This document shows, piece after piece, positions 43,119-52,383 of a stretch of DNA of 64,000 nucleotides; the first letter of the stretch is position 1; every line of letters starts with the position of its first letter. The translations under genes were made by a program, and so were the position numbers. The notes beneath the pieces were generated by a model that saw only the letters and a program-made list of their open reading frames with translations, was not told the DNA's origin and searched no databases. The stretch lies in NCBI GenBank assembly GCA_963816535.1, contig CAWFKW010000003.1, positions 496,001-560,000 of the forward strand, given 5' to 3'. The stretch is from CAWFKW01 sp963816535. Its GTDB lineage: Bacteria; Bacteroidota; Ignavibacteria; Tepidaquicellales; OLB5.

Positions 43119-44171
43119 TTAAGCCAGCTTCATATTAGGCAACTTATTAACCGCTTCAATTTTCTTTTGATCAACTATTTTAGCATACACTTGAGTTACG
43201 CTTACGCTGCTATGTCCAAGCAATTTTGATACTGTATATAAATCCACCCCTTGTGTTAGTGAAAGGGTAGCAAAAGTATGCCTACCGCAATGAGTTGTAA
43301 TATGTTTTTTTATACCAGCTGACTGGACCCACTTATCGAGGTATTTTAAAACGGTTGCTAAGCAAGGCAGCTCAAATATAGGTTTATTTTCTAATTCATA
43401 TATATTCCCCCTAAGATGCAATAAAATATTTTTTGCTGTTTCAGATAACGGTAAATAGAGTAATTGCTTTGTCTTTTGTTGTTTCAATTCTAAGTGATCA
43501 TCTTTTACGTTATCCCATTTCAAATTCCTAACATCTGAAATTCTTAGACCTGTATAACAGGCGAATAAGAAAGCATGTTTGATTTGTTCTTTATTACATT
43601 TGGTATTATTTAGCATTAATATTTCATCGAATGTTAAAAATTCCTTTTTTGCTTGGTCAACTTTGGTTTTTTGTTTGTAATAAATAAATGGACTGACAAG
43701 TATAATTCTTTCTCTTATTGCGGTATTTAGTGCAACTCTTAAAGTAAGCATATAATCAACTACAGAAGTATTTGAAAGATTCTCTTTTAAATAATCTTCA
43801 AAATCACCCAGCCAAATTTCATTAATTGCTGAAACCCTGATTCCGCCTTTTGCAAATTTTCTGACATAATTTAAGCAACTTTCAAAACGTTTTCTATTAG
43901 AAGTATTTTTTGTGTTCCCAACCTTTGTCATATAGTCTATAAAATCTATTTTGCTGTTATGCTCGGGAGTAAAACCATAATGAGCATTCCTTAATTCAAT
44001 TTCTCTTTTAGCCCTTATGCTTTCAGCTAACCTTAATATCTCTTTATTCTGAATTTTATCATTTTTTAAATGAAGCTGTAAAAATTCATATTTTCTTTGT
44101 CCATTGTTATAGATATCCAGGTACAGGCTAAAGCTATTATCATTTAATTTTTTCTTTCTTAGTTTTACCAT
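43119..44171 (-). CDS. Tyrosine recombinase (main integrase of the island)
   Basis: 350 residues of the Bacteroidota conjugative/phage integrase type: an N-terminal arm-binding domain (SFSLYLDIYNNGQRKYEFLQL), a SAM-like domain, and a catalytic domain with Arg in YTGLRISDVRNLKW, Lys in KQQKTKQ, HCGRHTFATL, LGHSSVSVTQ and nucleophile Tyr in QVYAKIV. Position next to the right attachment core, with GTAACA repeats between, makes it the likely integrase for the element. Confidence 0.93.
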   Translation of the reverse strand: MVKLRKKKLNDNSFSLYLDIYNNGQRKYEFLQLHLKNDKIQNKEILRLAESIRAKREIELRNAHYGFTPEHNSKIDFIDYMTKVGNTKNTSNRKRFESCLNYVRKFAKGGIRVSAINEIWLGDFEDYLKENLSNTSVVDYMLTLRVALNTAIRERIILVSPFIYYKQKTKVDQAKKEFLTFDEILMLNNTKCNKEQIKHAFLFACYTGLRISDVRNLKWDNVKDDHLELKQQKTKQLLYLPLSETAKNILLHLRGNIYELENKPIFELPCLATVLKYLDKWVQSAGIKKHITTHCGRHTFATLSLTQGVDLYTVSKLLGHSSVSVTQVYAKIVDQKKIEAVNKLPNMKLA

Positions 44172-44210
44172 TTTATTTATTCCTTTATTAAATTATTTTT
44201 GAATATTAAT

Positions 44211-44241
44211 GAGTAACAAGTGAGTAACAAATAGGTAACAA
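44211..44241. promoter_or_regulatory. Arm-type integrase binding repeats (right end)
   Basis: GAGTAACAA at 44211-44219 and 44222-44230 and AGGTAACAA at 44233-44241, three direct repeats 11 bp apart between the integrase gene and the attachment core. Matching repeats are at 30652-30671. Confidence 0.65.
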
Positions 44242-44355
44242 ATCGTGTGAAACAATATGAAAATATCGGTTCACATGTATACTAAAAAGTTCAATTTTCA
44301 TCATAAATTTGTATTTCTGCTATCTTTTGTTTTCTTTTGTTTCTCTATTCAAATA

Positions 44356-44373
44356 TTATAATTGTATATTTAA
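44356..44373. other. Right attachment core of the island, in the ispF leader
   Basis: Identical to 30592-30609. It ends 4 bp before the ispF start codon, so the integration site overlaps the ispF promoter or leader. Confidence 0.75.
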
Positions 44374-44377
44374 AATT

Positions 44378-44845
44378 ATGAGAGTCGGGTTAGGATACGA
44401 CATACACAAGTTTGTAAAAGGACGGAAGTTAATACTCGGCGGAGTTGAAATAAAACACAGCCGTGGATTGCTCGGTCATTCTGATGCCGATGTACTTTTG
44501 CATTCAATTTGCGATGCGCTGCTGGGCGCGGCTGGTCTGAACGATATCGGACATTACTTTCCTAATACGGATAAAAAGTGGAAAAACATCTCAAGCTTGA
44601 TTCTGCTTAAAGAATGCGCCAGACTGGTTCTTCATGAAAAGCTTGAGATAGGCAATATCGACAGCACAATAATACTGGAAGAGCCCAGGATAAGTCCGCA
44701 TATCGACAAAATGAGAATAAACATAGCCAGGGCCCTTAAGATCAGGCGAAACCAGATATCAATTAAATCGACTACCTCAGAAGGGCTGGGATTCATAGGG
44801 ACCAAAAAGGGGTGCTCTTCATATACAATTTGCCTTCTTAAATAA
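44378..44845 (+). CDS. ispF: 2-C-methyl-D-erythritol 2,4-cyclodiphosphate synthase
   Basis: 155 residues from ATG 44378; the longer upstream frame runs into the attachment site and is rejected. IspF motifs: MRVGLGYDIHKFVKGRKLILGGVEI with the zinc ligands Asp and His, GLLGHSDADVLLHSICDALLGAAGLNDIGHYFP, and TTSEGLGFIGTKKG. Catalyses a MEP-pathway step of isoprenoid synthesis. Seven nt before lnt. Confidence 0.96.
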   Translation: MRVGLGYDIHKFVKGRKLILGGVEIKHSRGLLGHSDADVLLHSICDALLGAAGLNDIGHYFPNTDKKWKNISSLILLKECARLVLHEKLEIGNIDSTIILEEPRISPHIDKMRINIARALKIRRNQISIKSTTSEGLGFIGTKKGCSSYTICLLK

Positions 44846-44852
44846 ATATATA

Positions 44853-46535
44853 TTGAACTCATCAGCTCCTCCTAAAAATCGATTGCTTAATATTTCTGTT
44901 TGCATTTTAAGCGGCCTGTTACTGGGATTTTCGTTCCCGCCGTTTAAGACATGGTTTCTTGTTTACCCGGGAATGGCGCTTGCGATTCATATGATATACA
45001 CATCCGGCAGGCTTCGCCAGGCTTTCGGAAGAGGATACCTTATTCTGCTGGCGTTTAACTCTTCCTCGGTTTACTGGATAGGGCATTGGGACGGAAACGA
45101 TCTGTTTCTGAAAATCGGCGGCGCGGCAACCGTTATGGCGCACCCGCTGTTCATGCTGATCCCGCTGCTTGCCTCATACGGAATATATAAAGCGCTAAAG
45201 AAGGAATTTGCAATCTACCTGTTTCCTCTTATATGGGTTGGCTATGAATACCTGGATAATACCTGGCAGTTATCGTTCCCGTGGCTCGAGCTAGGCAATA
45301 CGGAGACATATAACCTGAACAGGATCCAATACGCAGACCTCGCCGGAGTTCACGGAATAACTTTTGTTATATGCGTAATTTCAGTAGTACTTTATGTTTT
45401 AATTATTCGGCTTAAAGGGAAAACCTGGAAGATTGTTTCTGCGCCTTCGCTGATATCTATAACGCTCGTATTAATATTGATCATTGGACCTTACATCTAT
45501 TCTTACAATAAATTAAGCTCTCCTGAAAATTCAGCCTATTACAATACGACCGATTCCTCCAGGCTGATCAGATCAACCATAATCCAGCCAAACGTGGACC
45601 CTGAAACAAAATGGGCGCTTTCAAAAAAAGATTCGCTGGTTGATGCATATATAAAACATTTAAACGACGCTCTTAAAACAAACGCTGACCTGTATGTTCT
45701 GCACGAAACGGCTACGCCGTACTATTTTTTCGAAGACTACAATTATTACAACACAAAAAAATTTCTTGATTTTGTAAACCAGAACCGCAAATATCTTCTG
45801 ATCGGAATACCGCACATTTATTATTACCCCGACAGCGTTAAAGCGCCCGGCGACAGCAGAACCAGCAGCATAACCAAAAGAAAGTTCGGCACGTTTAATT
45901 CAGCCGCGCTGCTTGAGCCGGATAAACAAATCCGTGATTTCACAATTCACAGGAAATCAAAGCTCGTTCCGTTCAGCGAACGGGTTCCGTACCAGGAATA
46001 CCTTCCGTTTCTGGCAAAGTGGATCAACTGGGGCGTGGGCATAAGCTCCTGGAACAGAGGAGACGGCCTCACTTTGTTTAACCTGAACAACCCCGTGTTC
46101 AGAGAGCGGGCTAAATTTGTAACGCTGATATGTTTTGAATCGGTTTTCAGCGACTATGTGAGCGAAGGCGTGAAAAACGGAGCGGAATTTATTGTAATTA
46201 TTACCAACGACGGGTGGTTCGGTAAGTCATCGGGGCCGGTACAGCACGAGCAATACGCGGTTTTGAGGGCGATAGAAAACCGGAAGTGGATAATAAGGGC
46301 TGCGCAGACCGGGATTTCGAGCTACATCGATCCGCTCGGCAAGCAGTATGACGAAACTGAACTGAACACCGAAGCGGTTATATCCAAAACTATAATAGCT
46401 AATGACGAAAAGACGTTTTATACGGAGCATGGGGATATAATAGGAAAAGCAGGCTATTATATATTAATAATAAGCCTGCTCTTAAGTCTGATACTTTATT
46501 ATGCGGTCAACAGAAAGATAAGCAAGCTCGCCTGA
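44853..46535 (+). CDS. lnt: Apolipoprotein N-acyltransferase
   Basis: 560 residues from a TTG start at 44853. N-terminal membrane helices (~residues 10-210), then a carbon-nitrogen-hydrolase domain with the catalytic Glu in LHETATPYYF, Lys in RKSKLVPFSERVPY and Cys in LICFESVFSDY, followed by FIVIITNDGWFG, and a final transmembrane helix. N-acylates the N-terminal cysteine of lipoproteins in the inner membrane. Its 3' end overlaps the tail of the convergent HU-SPOR gene by 37 bp. Confidence 0.93.
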   Translation: MNSSAPPKNRLLNISVCILSGLLLGFSFPPFKTWFLVYPGMALAIHMIYTSGRLRQAFGRGYLILLAFNSSSVYWIGHWDGNDLFLKIGGAATVMAHPLFMLIPLLASYGIYKALKKEFAIYLFPLIWVGYEYLDNTWQLSFPWLELGNTETYNLNRIQYADLAGVHGITFVICVISVVLYVLIIRLKGKTWKIVSAPSLISITLVLILIIGPYIYSYNKLSSPENSAYYNTTDSSRLIRSTIIQPNVDPETKWALSKKDSLVDAYIKHLNDALKTNADLYVLHETATPYYFFEDYNYYNTKKFLDFVNQNRKYLLIGIPHIYYYPDSVKAPGDSRTSSITKRKFGTFNSAALLEPDKQIRDFTIHRKSKLVPFSERVPYQEYLPFLAKWINWGVGISSWNRGDGLTLFNLNNPVFRERAKFVTLICFESVFSDYVSEGVKNGAEFIVIITNDGWFGKSSGPVQHEQYAVLRAIENRKWIIRAAQTGISSYIDPLGKQYDETELNTEAVISKTIIANDEKTFYTEHGDIIGKAGYYILIISLLLSLILYYAVNRKISKLA

Positions 46536-48355
46536 AGCTTTAGGCCCTCTTTCTTTCTCAGTTCTTCTGCTTTTTGCCTTGCCTGCCCAAGGGTCGAAAA
46601 TTCGCCAAATCTTGCCCTGAACCACATGCCTTTAGTTCCCAGATCTGCTTTAACAACAGAGCCGGTCATACCGCCGATCTTAAGCGACTGAACTATGCCA
46701 ATCCTTTTATTCGCTTTTGCGTCTGAATCCCACGCCGATTCCTGGATAGTATATTTTCCGTTATCGAGCTTCACATAAATTACTTTGTATTTATCATCCA
46801 TCCAGCCCATTGAGTTTTGCGTAACGCCGTCAAGCCCTGCTTCCTGCTGCGGCTGTTTTTGATTCTGCTGGACCGGGGGCTCGCTTGTCTGCTGCTTCTG
46901 AACGGGCGGCTCAGATTTGGTTTCAGTTTTTGGCTGTTCCGTAGTTTGCTGAGGCGGATTCTGAGTATTATTCTGCGTTTCGTTCTGAGTTGTATTTTGA
47001 GTCGTATTTGGCTGCTGCCGTGATTGCTGCTGGTTCTCTGTTACAGGCGGCGTAACGTTCTGCGGATTTGTGTTATTCGCATCAGGCAATACATTCTGTT
47101 CGGCTTTGTTGTTAGGAGCGGTTTGTTCTGTAACCGGCTGTTCTTCATTCAACTGTTCGGTTTTAGGCGTTTCAACAGGTTTGAAAAATATTTTGTAAAT
47201 CACCGGCGAGAAAATAAGAAGAACCAACACAATGGAGAAAAATATTATGAACGTAGTTACATAGATCTTTAACTTCGATTTGTATTCCGCTTCCTTGGTT
47301 GCCTGGTACAATAGCTCGTATTCATAAGATAAGTTCTGCGTGTCGGTGGCGTTAGCCTCAACGTCTTTGTACCAGATGTAATACGAGTTATCGCTTGCCC
47401 TGTACTCGCCTGAACCGTTTGTGCTGCCGTTGCCGTTTGTAGTAACCGGCGCTTTTATAGATTCTACCGTCGGGAATGAAGCCGTTTCATGCTGAACCGG
47501 GCCCGTAATTTCGTTATGGAGCTCGACGACGCTTGGCGGAATTACGTTATGAAGCGCGGGCTGCTCTGTTGTTTCTTCGAAATTTGATGTAGTGCGCTTG
47601 TTTTCTTCTTTGAGCTCCGTAAAGAAGTCAGAAAAATTCTTCTTCGATAAGTCTTCAATCTCCTCAGGCTTCTTTTCCTCGGTCTTCTTTTCTTCAGACT
47701 TCGTTTCCTCAACCCGGGGTTTTACAGCGTTATCCTGTATATTCTCAATCTTCACCGGCTCTATTATCTGCTGCAGAGGCTTCACGGTTTTTTCTTCAGC
47801 CACGTTTTCGACAGGGGCCTTATCTTTTTCAGGCGCCGGTATCTTCCAAAGAGGCTTGGTCAGGCCGCTTTGCTGGAACGTTTTCGGAATTTCTTCAGCA
47901 GGCTTTGTTATTTTTCCGAGGATCTCCTCGCGTTTTTTTCTAAGCTCATCTTCAACAGGGTTGGAAGCAGTCTCCGGAATATCGTGCATCTCTGGCAAAT
48001 CTGCCGTTTCTTTCGTTTCCTGAACAGGCGGCTTGATTGTTTGGTTTACCGGGGCTGTTTCTGTAATCGAAGGGGTCATATAAACGGTCTCGCCCGCATT
48101 TTGGTTTATCTCATCTTCAAGTTTTGAAGTTGCAAGGAACTCAACCGTCTTCTTATAGCCGTTGGTCTCGGAGGAATCTCCGTTGCCTTTATTGAATTTA
48201 ATTATGAACTCGCCAAAATTAGCGACATCAACAATATTATCCTGCTTCACGCCCGAAATTATAATCGAAAATATGTCATCATATATCTTCTCGGCCTCAA
48301 ACGAAGTGAGCTTAAAATATTTGGATATTTTTTCGACTATTTCTTCTTTTAACAT
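46499..48355 (-). CDS. Membrane protein with HU-like N-terminus and SPOR C-terminus
   Basis: 618 residues. The first ~75 look like an HU-type domain (MLKEEIVEKISKYFKLTSFE, VDVANFGEFIIKFNKG). A long Glu/Pro/Lys-rich region follows, then a transmembrane helix (IYVTTFIIFFSIVLVLLIFS, ~residue 365), a Gln/Thr/Asn/Pro-rich periplasmic linker, and a C-terminal SPOR domain (GMWFRARFGEFSTLGQARQKAEELRKKEG). SPOR binds denuded peptidoglycan at division sites. The HU-SPOR layout occurs in Bacteroidota, suggesting a link between chromosome or cytoplasm and septal wall. 30 nt downstream of the HU gene. Confidence 0.83.
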   Translation of the reverse strand: MLKEEIVEKISKYFKLTSFEAEKIYDDIFSIIISGVKQDNIVDVANFGEFIIKFNKGNGDSSETNGYKKTVEFLATSKLEDEINQNAGETVYMTPSITETAPVNQTIKPPVQETKETADLPEMHDIPETASNPVEDELRKKREEILGKITKPAEEIPKTFQQSGLTKPLWKIPAPEKDKAPVENVAEEKTVKPLQQIIEPVKIENIQDNAVKPRVEETKSEEKKTEEKKPEEIEDLSKKNFSDFFTELKEENKRTTSNFEETTEQPALHNVIPPSVVELHNEITGPVQHETASFPTVESIKAPVTTNGNGSTNGSGEYRASDNSYYIWYKDVEANATDTQNLSYEYELLYQATKEAEYKSKLKIYVTTFIIFFSIVLVLLIFSPVIYKIFFKPVETPKTEQLNEEQPVTEQTAPNNKAEQNVLPDANNTNPQNVTPPVTENQQQSRQQPNTTQNTTQNETQNNTQNPPQQTTEQPKTETKSEPPVQKQQTSEPPVQQNQKQPQQEAGLDGVTQNSMGWMDDKYKVIYVKLDNGKYTIQESAWDSDAKANKRIGIVQSLKIGGMTGSVVKADLGTKGMWFRARFGEFSTLGQARQKAEELRKKEGLKLQASLLIFLLTA

Positions 48356-48385
48356 GCTTCCCTTTTTTAGTGATGGGAAAATCGT

Positions 48386-48643
48386 TTAAACGTTCAGGTT
48401 TTCCAGGAAATTTTTATCCGGTTCAAAAACTATATGATTCCTGAACAATTGGGGACTATCCCCGACTTTAAACGGCTTCTTGGAAGTAATTGTAAACTTC
48501 CCGAAATTCTCAATTTCTATCGAGCCATCCCTCTTAAGCTTTTCCGAGATCCTCTCAATAACTATGCTTATGATCATCTCGGCCCTGCCGGCAGTTATGG
48601 CATTATCAACCGAAACTTTATTTATTAAATCTATTGTATTCAT
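48386..48643 (-). CDS. HU-family DNA-binding protein
   Basis: 85 residues of the HU/IHF fold: MNTIDLINKVSVDNAITAGR, ISEKLKRDGSIEIENFGKFTI, then a short arm and FEPDKNFLENLNV. Slightly short and lacking the common PxTGExIxIPA arm sequence, so it may bind DNA differently from canonical HU. Operon with the HU-SPOR gene. Confidence 0.85.
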   Translation of the reverse strand: MNTIDLINKVSVDNAITAGRAEMIISIVIERISEKLKRDGSIEIENFGKFTITSKKPFKVGDSPQLFRNHIVFEPDKNFLENLNV

Positions 48644-48760
48644 TCAAACTATATTTAAAACCTGTATATTTTTACAATTCTGATAATTGGAATATCTGAT
48701 ATACTATTGGTTCATTTCTTTGGCCCCGATAGATCGGGATATCTGATACAATAACTAACG

Positions 48761-49597
48761 TTATTTTATCATCAACATTTTCCTGGTTTCTTTAAACCCG
48801 TTAACTTCAAGCGAGTAATAATATATTCCGCTTGCGTATTGAGAACCGTCAAACGCGGTCTCATATCTTCCTGCGTTCATTTCTTCCGATACCTGGCGCG
48901 CAACCTCTCTGCCTATAGCATCGTAAACAATTATATTAACAAATCCGTTTTCAGCCAGATCGAACCTTATCTTCGTGGCCGGGTTAAACGGGTTTGGATA
49001 ATTCTGGTACAAGCTGAATTTCTGCGGAACCACCGAAGAAACAGGGCTTATGCCAAGCGGTATCAAAGTGCAAGCGTTGCCGTCAATAAAGAAACTCTGG
49101 TATGCGCCAGCTGAAGAATCTGAATACAGGACAGTCCAATATGGTTTCGAAGTATCAGGAGCCACGGCAGTTTTGAAAATAGTTGAGTACATCTTATAAT
49201 TCGGATGCGACAGCCTGAACTGCGCTCCTCCTGATATTTCCGCAGTATTCACGGCCTGGTTGCTCTCGCAGAAGGTCGCACCCAGGGGCCTCAGAAAGGT
49301 CCCGGGCAGATTCACTGTTTTGGTCCCAAGCGGAATTGGAATAACAATCACAGTAATTGCCACTATATATCCTGTATCCGTAACATTCGGCTGATAAAAC
49401 CAATATAGCCAATCTGTTGCTTTTCCCGTTGTATCCAGCCCTAATGCCGCTGTAATAGCGTACATAGTCGCGTTTGGCGAATAATTATTCACAGCATAAG
49501 TTTGGGCAACATTGATGTACTGCTTAGGAAGATACTTCGTCTGCCCAATGGAACATGAAACGCAAAAAAACAACAAAATGCCATAAAATAACTTCAT
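48761..49597 (-). CDS. Secreted protein with type IX sorting domain
   Basis: 278 residues from ATG 49597, which gives a clean signal peptide (MKLFYGILLFFCVSCSIGQ); an in-frame extension to 49657 would bury it. The middle (~25-195) is beta-rich without a recognised family (TIFKTAVAPDTSKPYWTVLY). The C-terminal sorting domain is NYPNPFNPATKIRFDL..GREVARQVSEEMNAGRYE..YASGIYYYSLEVNG..KMLMIK. Predicted to be exported by T9SS. Confidence 0.85.
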   Translation of the reverse strand: MKLFYGILLFFCVSCSIGQTKYLPKQYINVAQTYAVNNYSPNATMYAITAALGLDTTGKATDWLYWFYQPNVTDTGYIVAITVIVIPIPLGTKTVNLPGTFLRPLGATFCESNQAVNTAEISGGAQFRLSHPNYKMYSTIFKTAVAPDTSKPYWTVLYSDSSAGAYQSFFIDGNACTLIPLGISPVSSVVPQKFSLYQNYPNPFNPATKIRFDLAENGFVNIIVYDAIGREVARQVSEEMNAGRYETAFDGSQYASGIYYYSLEVNGFKETRKMLMIK

Positions 49598-49930
49598 ATT
49601 TCCGAACACACCTTTGGTCAAAATATCATATTTATTATGTTTAATCAATAGCAACAAACTTGATTCGCAAATTGATTGATGATATTAAAACCAACAAAAT
49701 AACATCGCCAATAGCAGTCTGGCATAAACTATCACTTTAATTTGCCTTTCTAACTGCACTAATATAATAAATTAATTAGAGAAGTCAAATACCTACAAAA
49801 AAAGGCAAAAATAAATTCTGTAAAAATCAGCAAAAAAAAGTGTTTTCTGGTGCGCTATCTCTCAGGAAATGCACGGGAATATTCGTAAATAAACGGAAGT
49901 TATTCATCTGGAATCTGCGACTGAAGATAA
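49598..49930. other. Intergenic region upstream of the T9SS protein gene
   Basis: 333 AT-rich bases, expected to hold the promoter of the gene at 48761-49597. No repeat or terminator with good complementarity was seen. Confidence 0.4.
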
Positions 49931-51349
49931 TTACTGAAGTCTTTTTGGCCTGTCGTTTCTAATGCGAAAACCAAGGAGCCTCAATTCGGGTATATCCAGA
50001 AGGTTCTCCGGGTAAAATGTGCCTTTCGGTTTTCCGATGATATTTACTTTGGTAACCTGTTTGTCTTTGAAATGGAGAGTGATGATCTCGCCGCTTGATT
50101 TATTGGCGCCGTTAGGATCTTTTCCGTCATAAACAAAATAAACGCTTGCCGCGTTAGTATCAACCCTGATATAATCAAGTTCATTATCGATAAATTTCAT
50201 GAACATAAAAACTCCCGATATCTGGTCATACCTCTCGGGGTAATCCGGGTTGTTCTGCATAGCAAAAGCGCTCTTGTTAACGTAAATATCCTGGATAACA
50301 TCTTTGAAATCCGCGTAAATGGAATCCCCTGTAACCTGCATGTTCTCTTTCCAGACCGCCGGATTATTTGAGAGGGCCACAACGCCTCCCTGGCCGGAAA
50401 TATCCCTGAAGTAATAGCCAATTTCAGAACTTGAAAGAAAGTCTGTGCGGATAATTTTCACGCTGTCTTTTGCTATATAGTATTCCGGTTTATTCCGAAA
50501 AGACTCCATTTGGCGGCTGAAGATAAACAGCGTGTCGACTTTATTATCCTTCGTTTCGATCTCAACCAGCCGGGCGTTGCCTTTTATGAAAGAGTAATTT
50601 CTCTTTTCATAATTTTCGCCGTAGTCGCCGTAAATCACGGCATTTTTGTTGGTGAAATTTATTTTGACGTCATCCTGGGCAATAGATTTTTTTTCGAAAT
50701 CGTAGTAAGTGGCCTTATCTGAATTTATGATAGTTGAATCGCTTTCTATCCTCACGTTGCCGTTAGCTGTGGATGTGCCTATGAGCTTTTCATAAACAAG
50801 GTCGTCAGTATATATAGTTGTTGAATCGTTGACTATCTTAACGTTTCCGTTTGCATACGATTTTCCAACAGAGCGAAAATACTTCAGCCTGTCTGAAGTT
50901 ATAGTATACTTATTGTCGGTGATCTTAACATTTCCGTGAAATTCGGCAAGGTCCTGATTGAAATAGTAGATGCCGTAATCGGCTTTCAGCGTTGTTTTTG
51001 TGTCATTTAGAACAGCGCCCGAAGGGCATACGACTTTTGACTCATCTCCATAATATGTGCCAAAAGGGGCGGTAATGGTCATGGTATCCTTCACAACATG
51101 AACGTTTGTATAGAGGTCGGCTTTGTTTTCTTTGAAGTACTGAACAACCCTGCCGCAGGTTATTTTCACATCGTTATGAGTCAAAGAGACATTGCCTATC
51201 GCTTCCCTGACCTCCTCGCCGTTAATGGTTTTTCCGATCAAGCTATCGGCGTGATTAATGGTTATCTTGTCCTGTGAAAAAATCGCATTAGAACACAGTA
51301 GCAAATTAAATATAATTAATAGATAATATTTATTATTTTTTCCTATCAC
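49931..51349 (-). CDS. OstA/LptA-like LPS transport protein
   Basis: 472 residues with a signal peptide (IIFNLLLCSNAIFSQ) and repeated OstA-like beta-jellyroll units: NVSLTHNDVKITCGRVVQYF, GNVKITDNKYTITSDRLKYF, GNVKIVNDSTTIYTDDLVYE, GNVRIESDSTIINSDKATYY. It is longer than proteobacterial LptA (~180 aa), in line with the large OstA-like proteins of Bacteroidota. Predicted to bridge LPS through the periplasm. Follows lptC, separated by 87 nt. Confidence 0.87.
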   Translation of the reverse strand: MIGKNNKYYLLIIFNLLLCSNAIFSQDKITINHADSLIGKTINGEEVREAIGNVSLTHNDVKITCGRVVQYFKENKADLYTNVHVVKDTMTITAPFGTYYGDESKVVCPSGAVLNDTKTTLKADYGIYYFNQDLAEFHGNVKITDNKYTITSDRLKYFRSVGKSYANGNVKIVNDSTTIYTDDLVYEKLIGTSTANGNVRIESDSTIINSDKATYYDFEKKSIAQDDVKINFTNKNAVIYGDYGENYEKRNYSFIKGNARLVEIETKDNKVDTLFIFSRQMESFRNKPEYYIAKDSVKIIRTDFLSSSEIGYYFRDISGQGGVVALSNNPAVWKENMQVTGDSIYADFKDVIQDIYVNKSAFAMQNNPDYPERYDQISGVFMFMKFIDNELDYIRVDTNAASVYFVYDGKDPNGANKSSGEIITLHFKDKQVTKVNIIGKPKGTFYPENLLDIPELRLLGFRIRNDRPKRLQ

Positions 51350-51436
51350 TCAATAAATAGATGTTCAGATAAATTCATGTTAATTTTATTTGATATCGAG
51401 CGTTCAATTCTTAATTCCTAATTCGTAATTCTCAAT

Positions 51437-51970
51437 TCATTTCTGCACCTGCCCGCTCACTTTGTAAATCACGTAGTTTTTCAGGTTCTGGTCCGATTCA
51501 AATCCATAGCCCTGTATGTCGTCTGTTTTGGTTTTTATATGAACAAACTCGTCGGTCTTAAGTTTTTGGGTTTTATTCACCCAGTATAATTTTTCAGTAG
51601 TTAATTCGCTGCCTTCCTGCGAAACCAGCTTTACGTTATCGTCGACTTCCACGTCTTTAGTAAGATCGAATATCTTACCCCGCCTGCCTGTAAGCGTGGA
51701 GCTGTAAACGCCCTTCTTGTAAAAATCAACAGTCGCCCCGCTATCGATAAGCGTATAATTAAATTTTGAATATTGCCTGATGTGAGCGGCTTTCAAAACC
51801 GCTTTGATATAACCTGAATCCGAAAAAGTGACCGTAGTATTATAGCTCTCCTGGGTCGGAATGCTGTCAGGACTGATGAGGTTTGATTTGGATGGTTCAA
51901 CTTTCTGCGTTCCGCATGAATATATCAACACAAATGCTAAAATTAATACATATAAAGAGGGGGTTCTCAC
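51437..51970 (-). CDS. lptC: LPS export protein LptC
   Basis: 177 residues with a lipoprotein-type signal (LILAFVLIYSCG) and an LptC/OstA-like fold: FSDSGYIKAVLKAAHIRQYS, DFYKKGVYSSTLTGRRGKIF, TTEKLYWVNKTQKLKTDEFVHI, GYGFESDQNLKNYVIYKVSG. Lipid anchoring instead of a transmembrane helix is common for LptC in this phylum. With the OstA-like gene downstream and kdsD upstream it forms an LPS-biogenesis group. Confidence 0.87.
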   Translation of the reverse strand: MRTPSLYVLILAFVLIYSCGTQKVEPSKSNLISPDSIPTQESYNTTVTFSDSGYIKAVLKAAHIRQYSKFNYTLIDSGATVDFYKKGVYSSTLTGRRGKIFDLTKDVEVDDNVKLVSQEGSELTTEKLYWVNKTQKLKTDEFVHIKTKTDDIQGYGFESDQNLKNYVIYKVSGQVQK

Positions 51971-52009
51971 TGTGAGATTTGGCAGGAAATGATTACGTAC
52001 AGTTTAGTT

Positions 52010-52273
52010 TTATTCAAATGAAATAATTTGTAATCCTTTTTCTTGTATCTCTTCTTTTGACCAGAATAACTTATCGGGATATATTTTATTTACAAATGTA
52101 ACTTCTTTCCTCAAGCTACGTCCTGTATAATTTTTCGTTTTCGGATCCCATTCGTGTAATATAATTATATCGCCGGCATTCGTTTCAAAATCATTCAGAC
52201 GTATTTCGTATTTTTTCCTGCCTTCAACAATAAGATTAAAATATTCAGGCCATATTTTTTTTTCAATCTTCAT
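52010..52273 (-). CDS. DUF3850 / ASCH-like small protein
   Basis: 87 residues from ATG 52273 (MKIEKKIWPEYFNLIVEGRK). The RKKYEIRLNDF and GDIIILHEWDPKTKNYTGRS motifs match DUF3850, a PUA/ASCH-like RNA-binding fold common in phage and bacteria. The in-frame extension to 52333 is repeat sequence (GCCT..AGGC hairpin) and is rejected. Lies between lptC and kdsD but has no evident LPS role. Confidence 0.83.
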   Translation of the reverse strand: MKIEKKIWPEYFNLIVEGRKKYEIRLNDFETNAGDIIILHEWDPKTKNYTGRSLRKEVTFVNKIYPDKLFWSKEEIQEKGLQIISFE

Positions 52274-52383
52274 GTTTTTGGTTGTTGATGATAACCTGCC
52301 TTCGCATAGGCTTTGGCAGGCAGGCGCCAACAACGGCTTGTTAATTGTTAATTGTTAATTGTTAATTATTAATTTTTAATTGT

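Larger units (their letters stand above)
30592..44373. mobile_element. Integrated island with type III R-M and two tyrosine recombinases
   Basis: Direct repeats TTATAATTGTATATTTAA at 30592-30609 and 44356-44373 (18/18 identical) bound 13.8 kb. GTAACA repeats lie just inside each end (30652-30671 and 44211-44241), as integrase arm-binding sites would. The right copy lies 4 bp before the ispF ATG, so integration occurred in the ispF promoter region and the repeat restored its sequence. All genes read away from ispF, on the minus strand. Cargo: R-M, HEPN and regulator genes. No relaxase or conjugation gene was recognised, so it is integrative but probably not self-transmissible. Confidence 0.8.

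Noticed and set aside
46817..48127. Several plus-strand ORFs across 46.8-48.1 kb
   Set aside because: They mirror the low-complexity Glu/Gln/Pro-rich HU-SPOR coding sequence.
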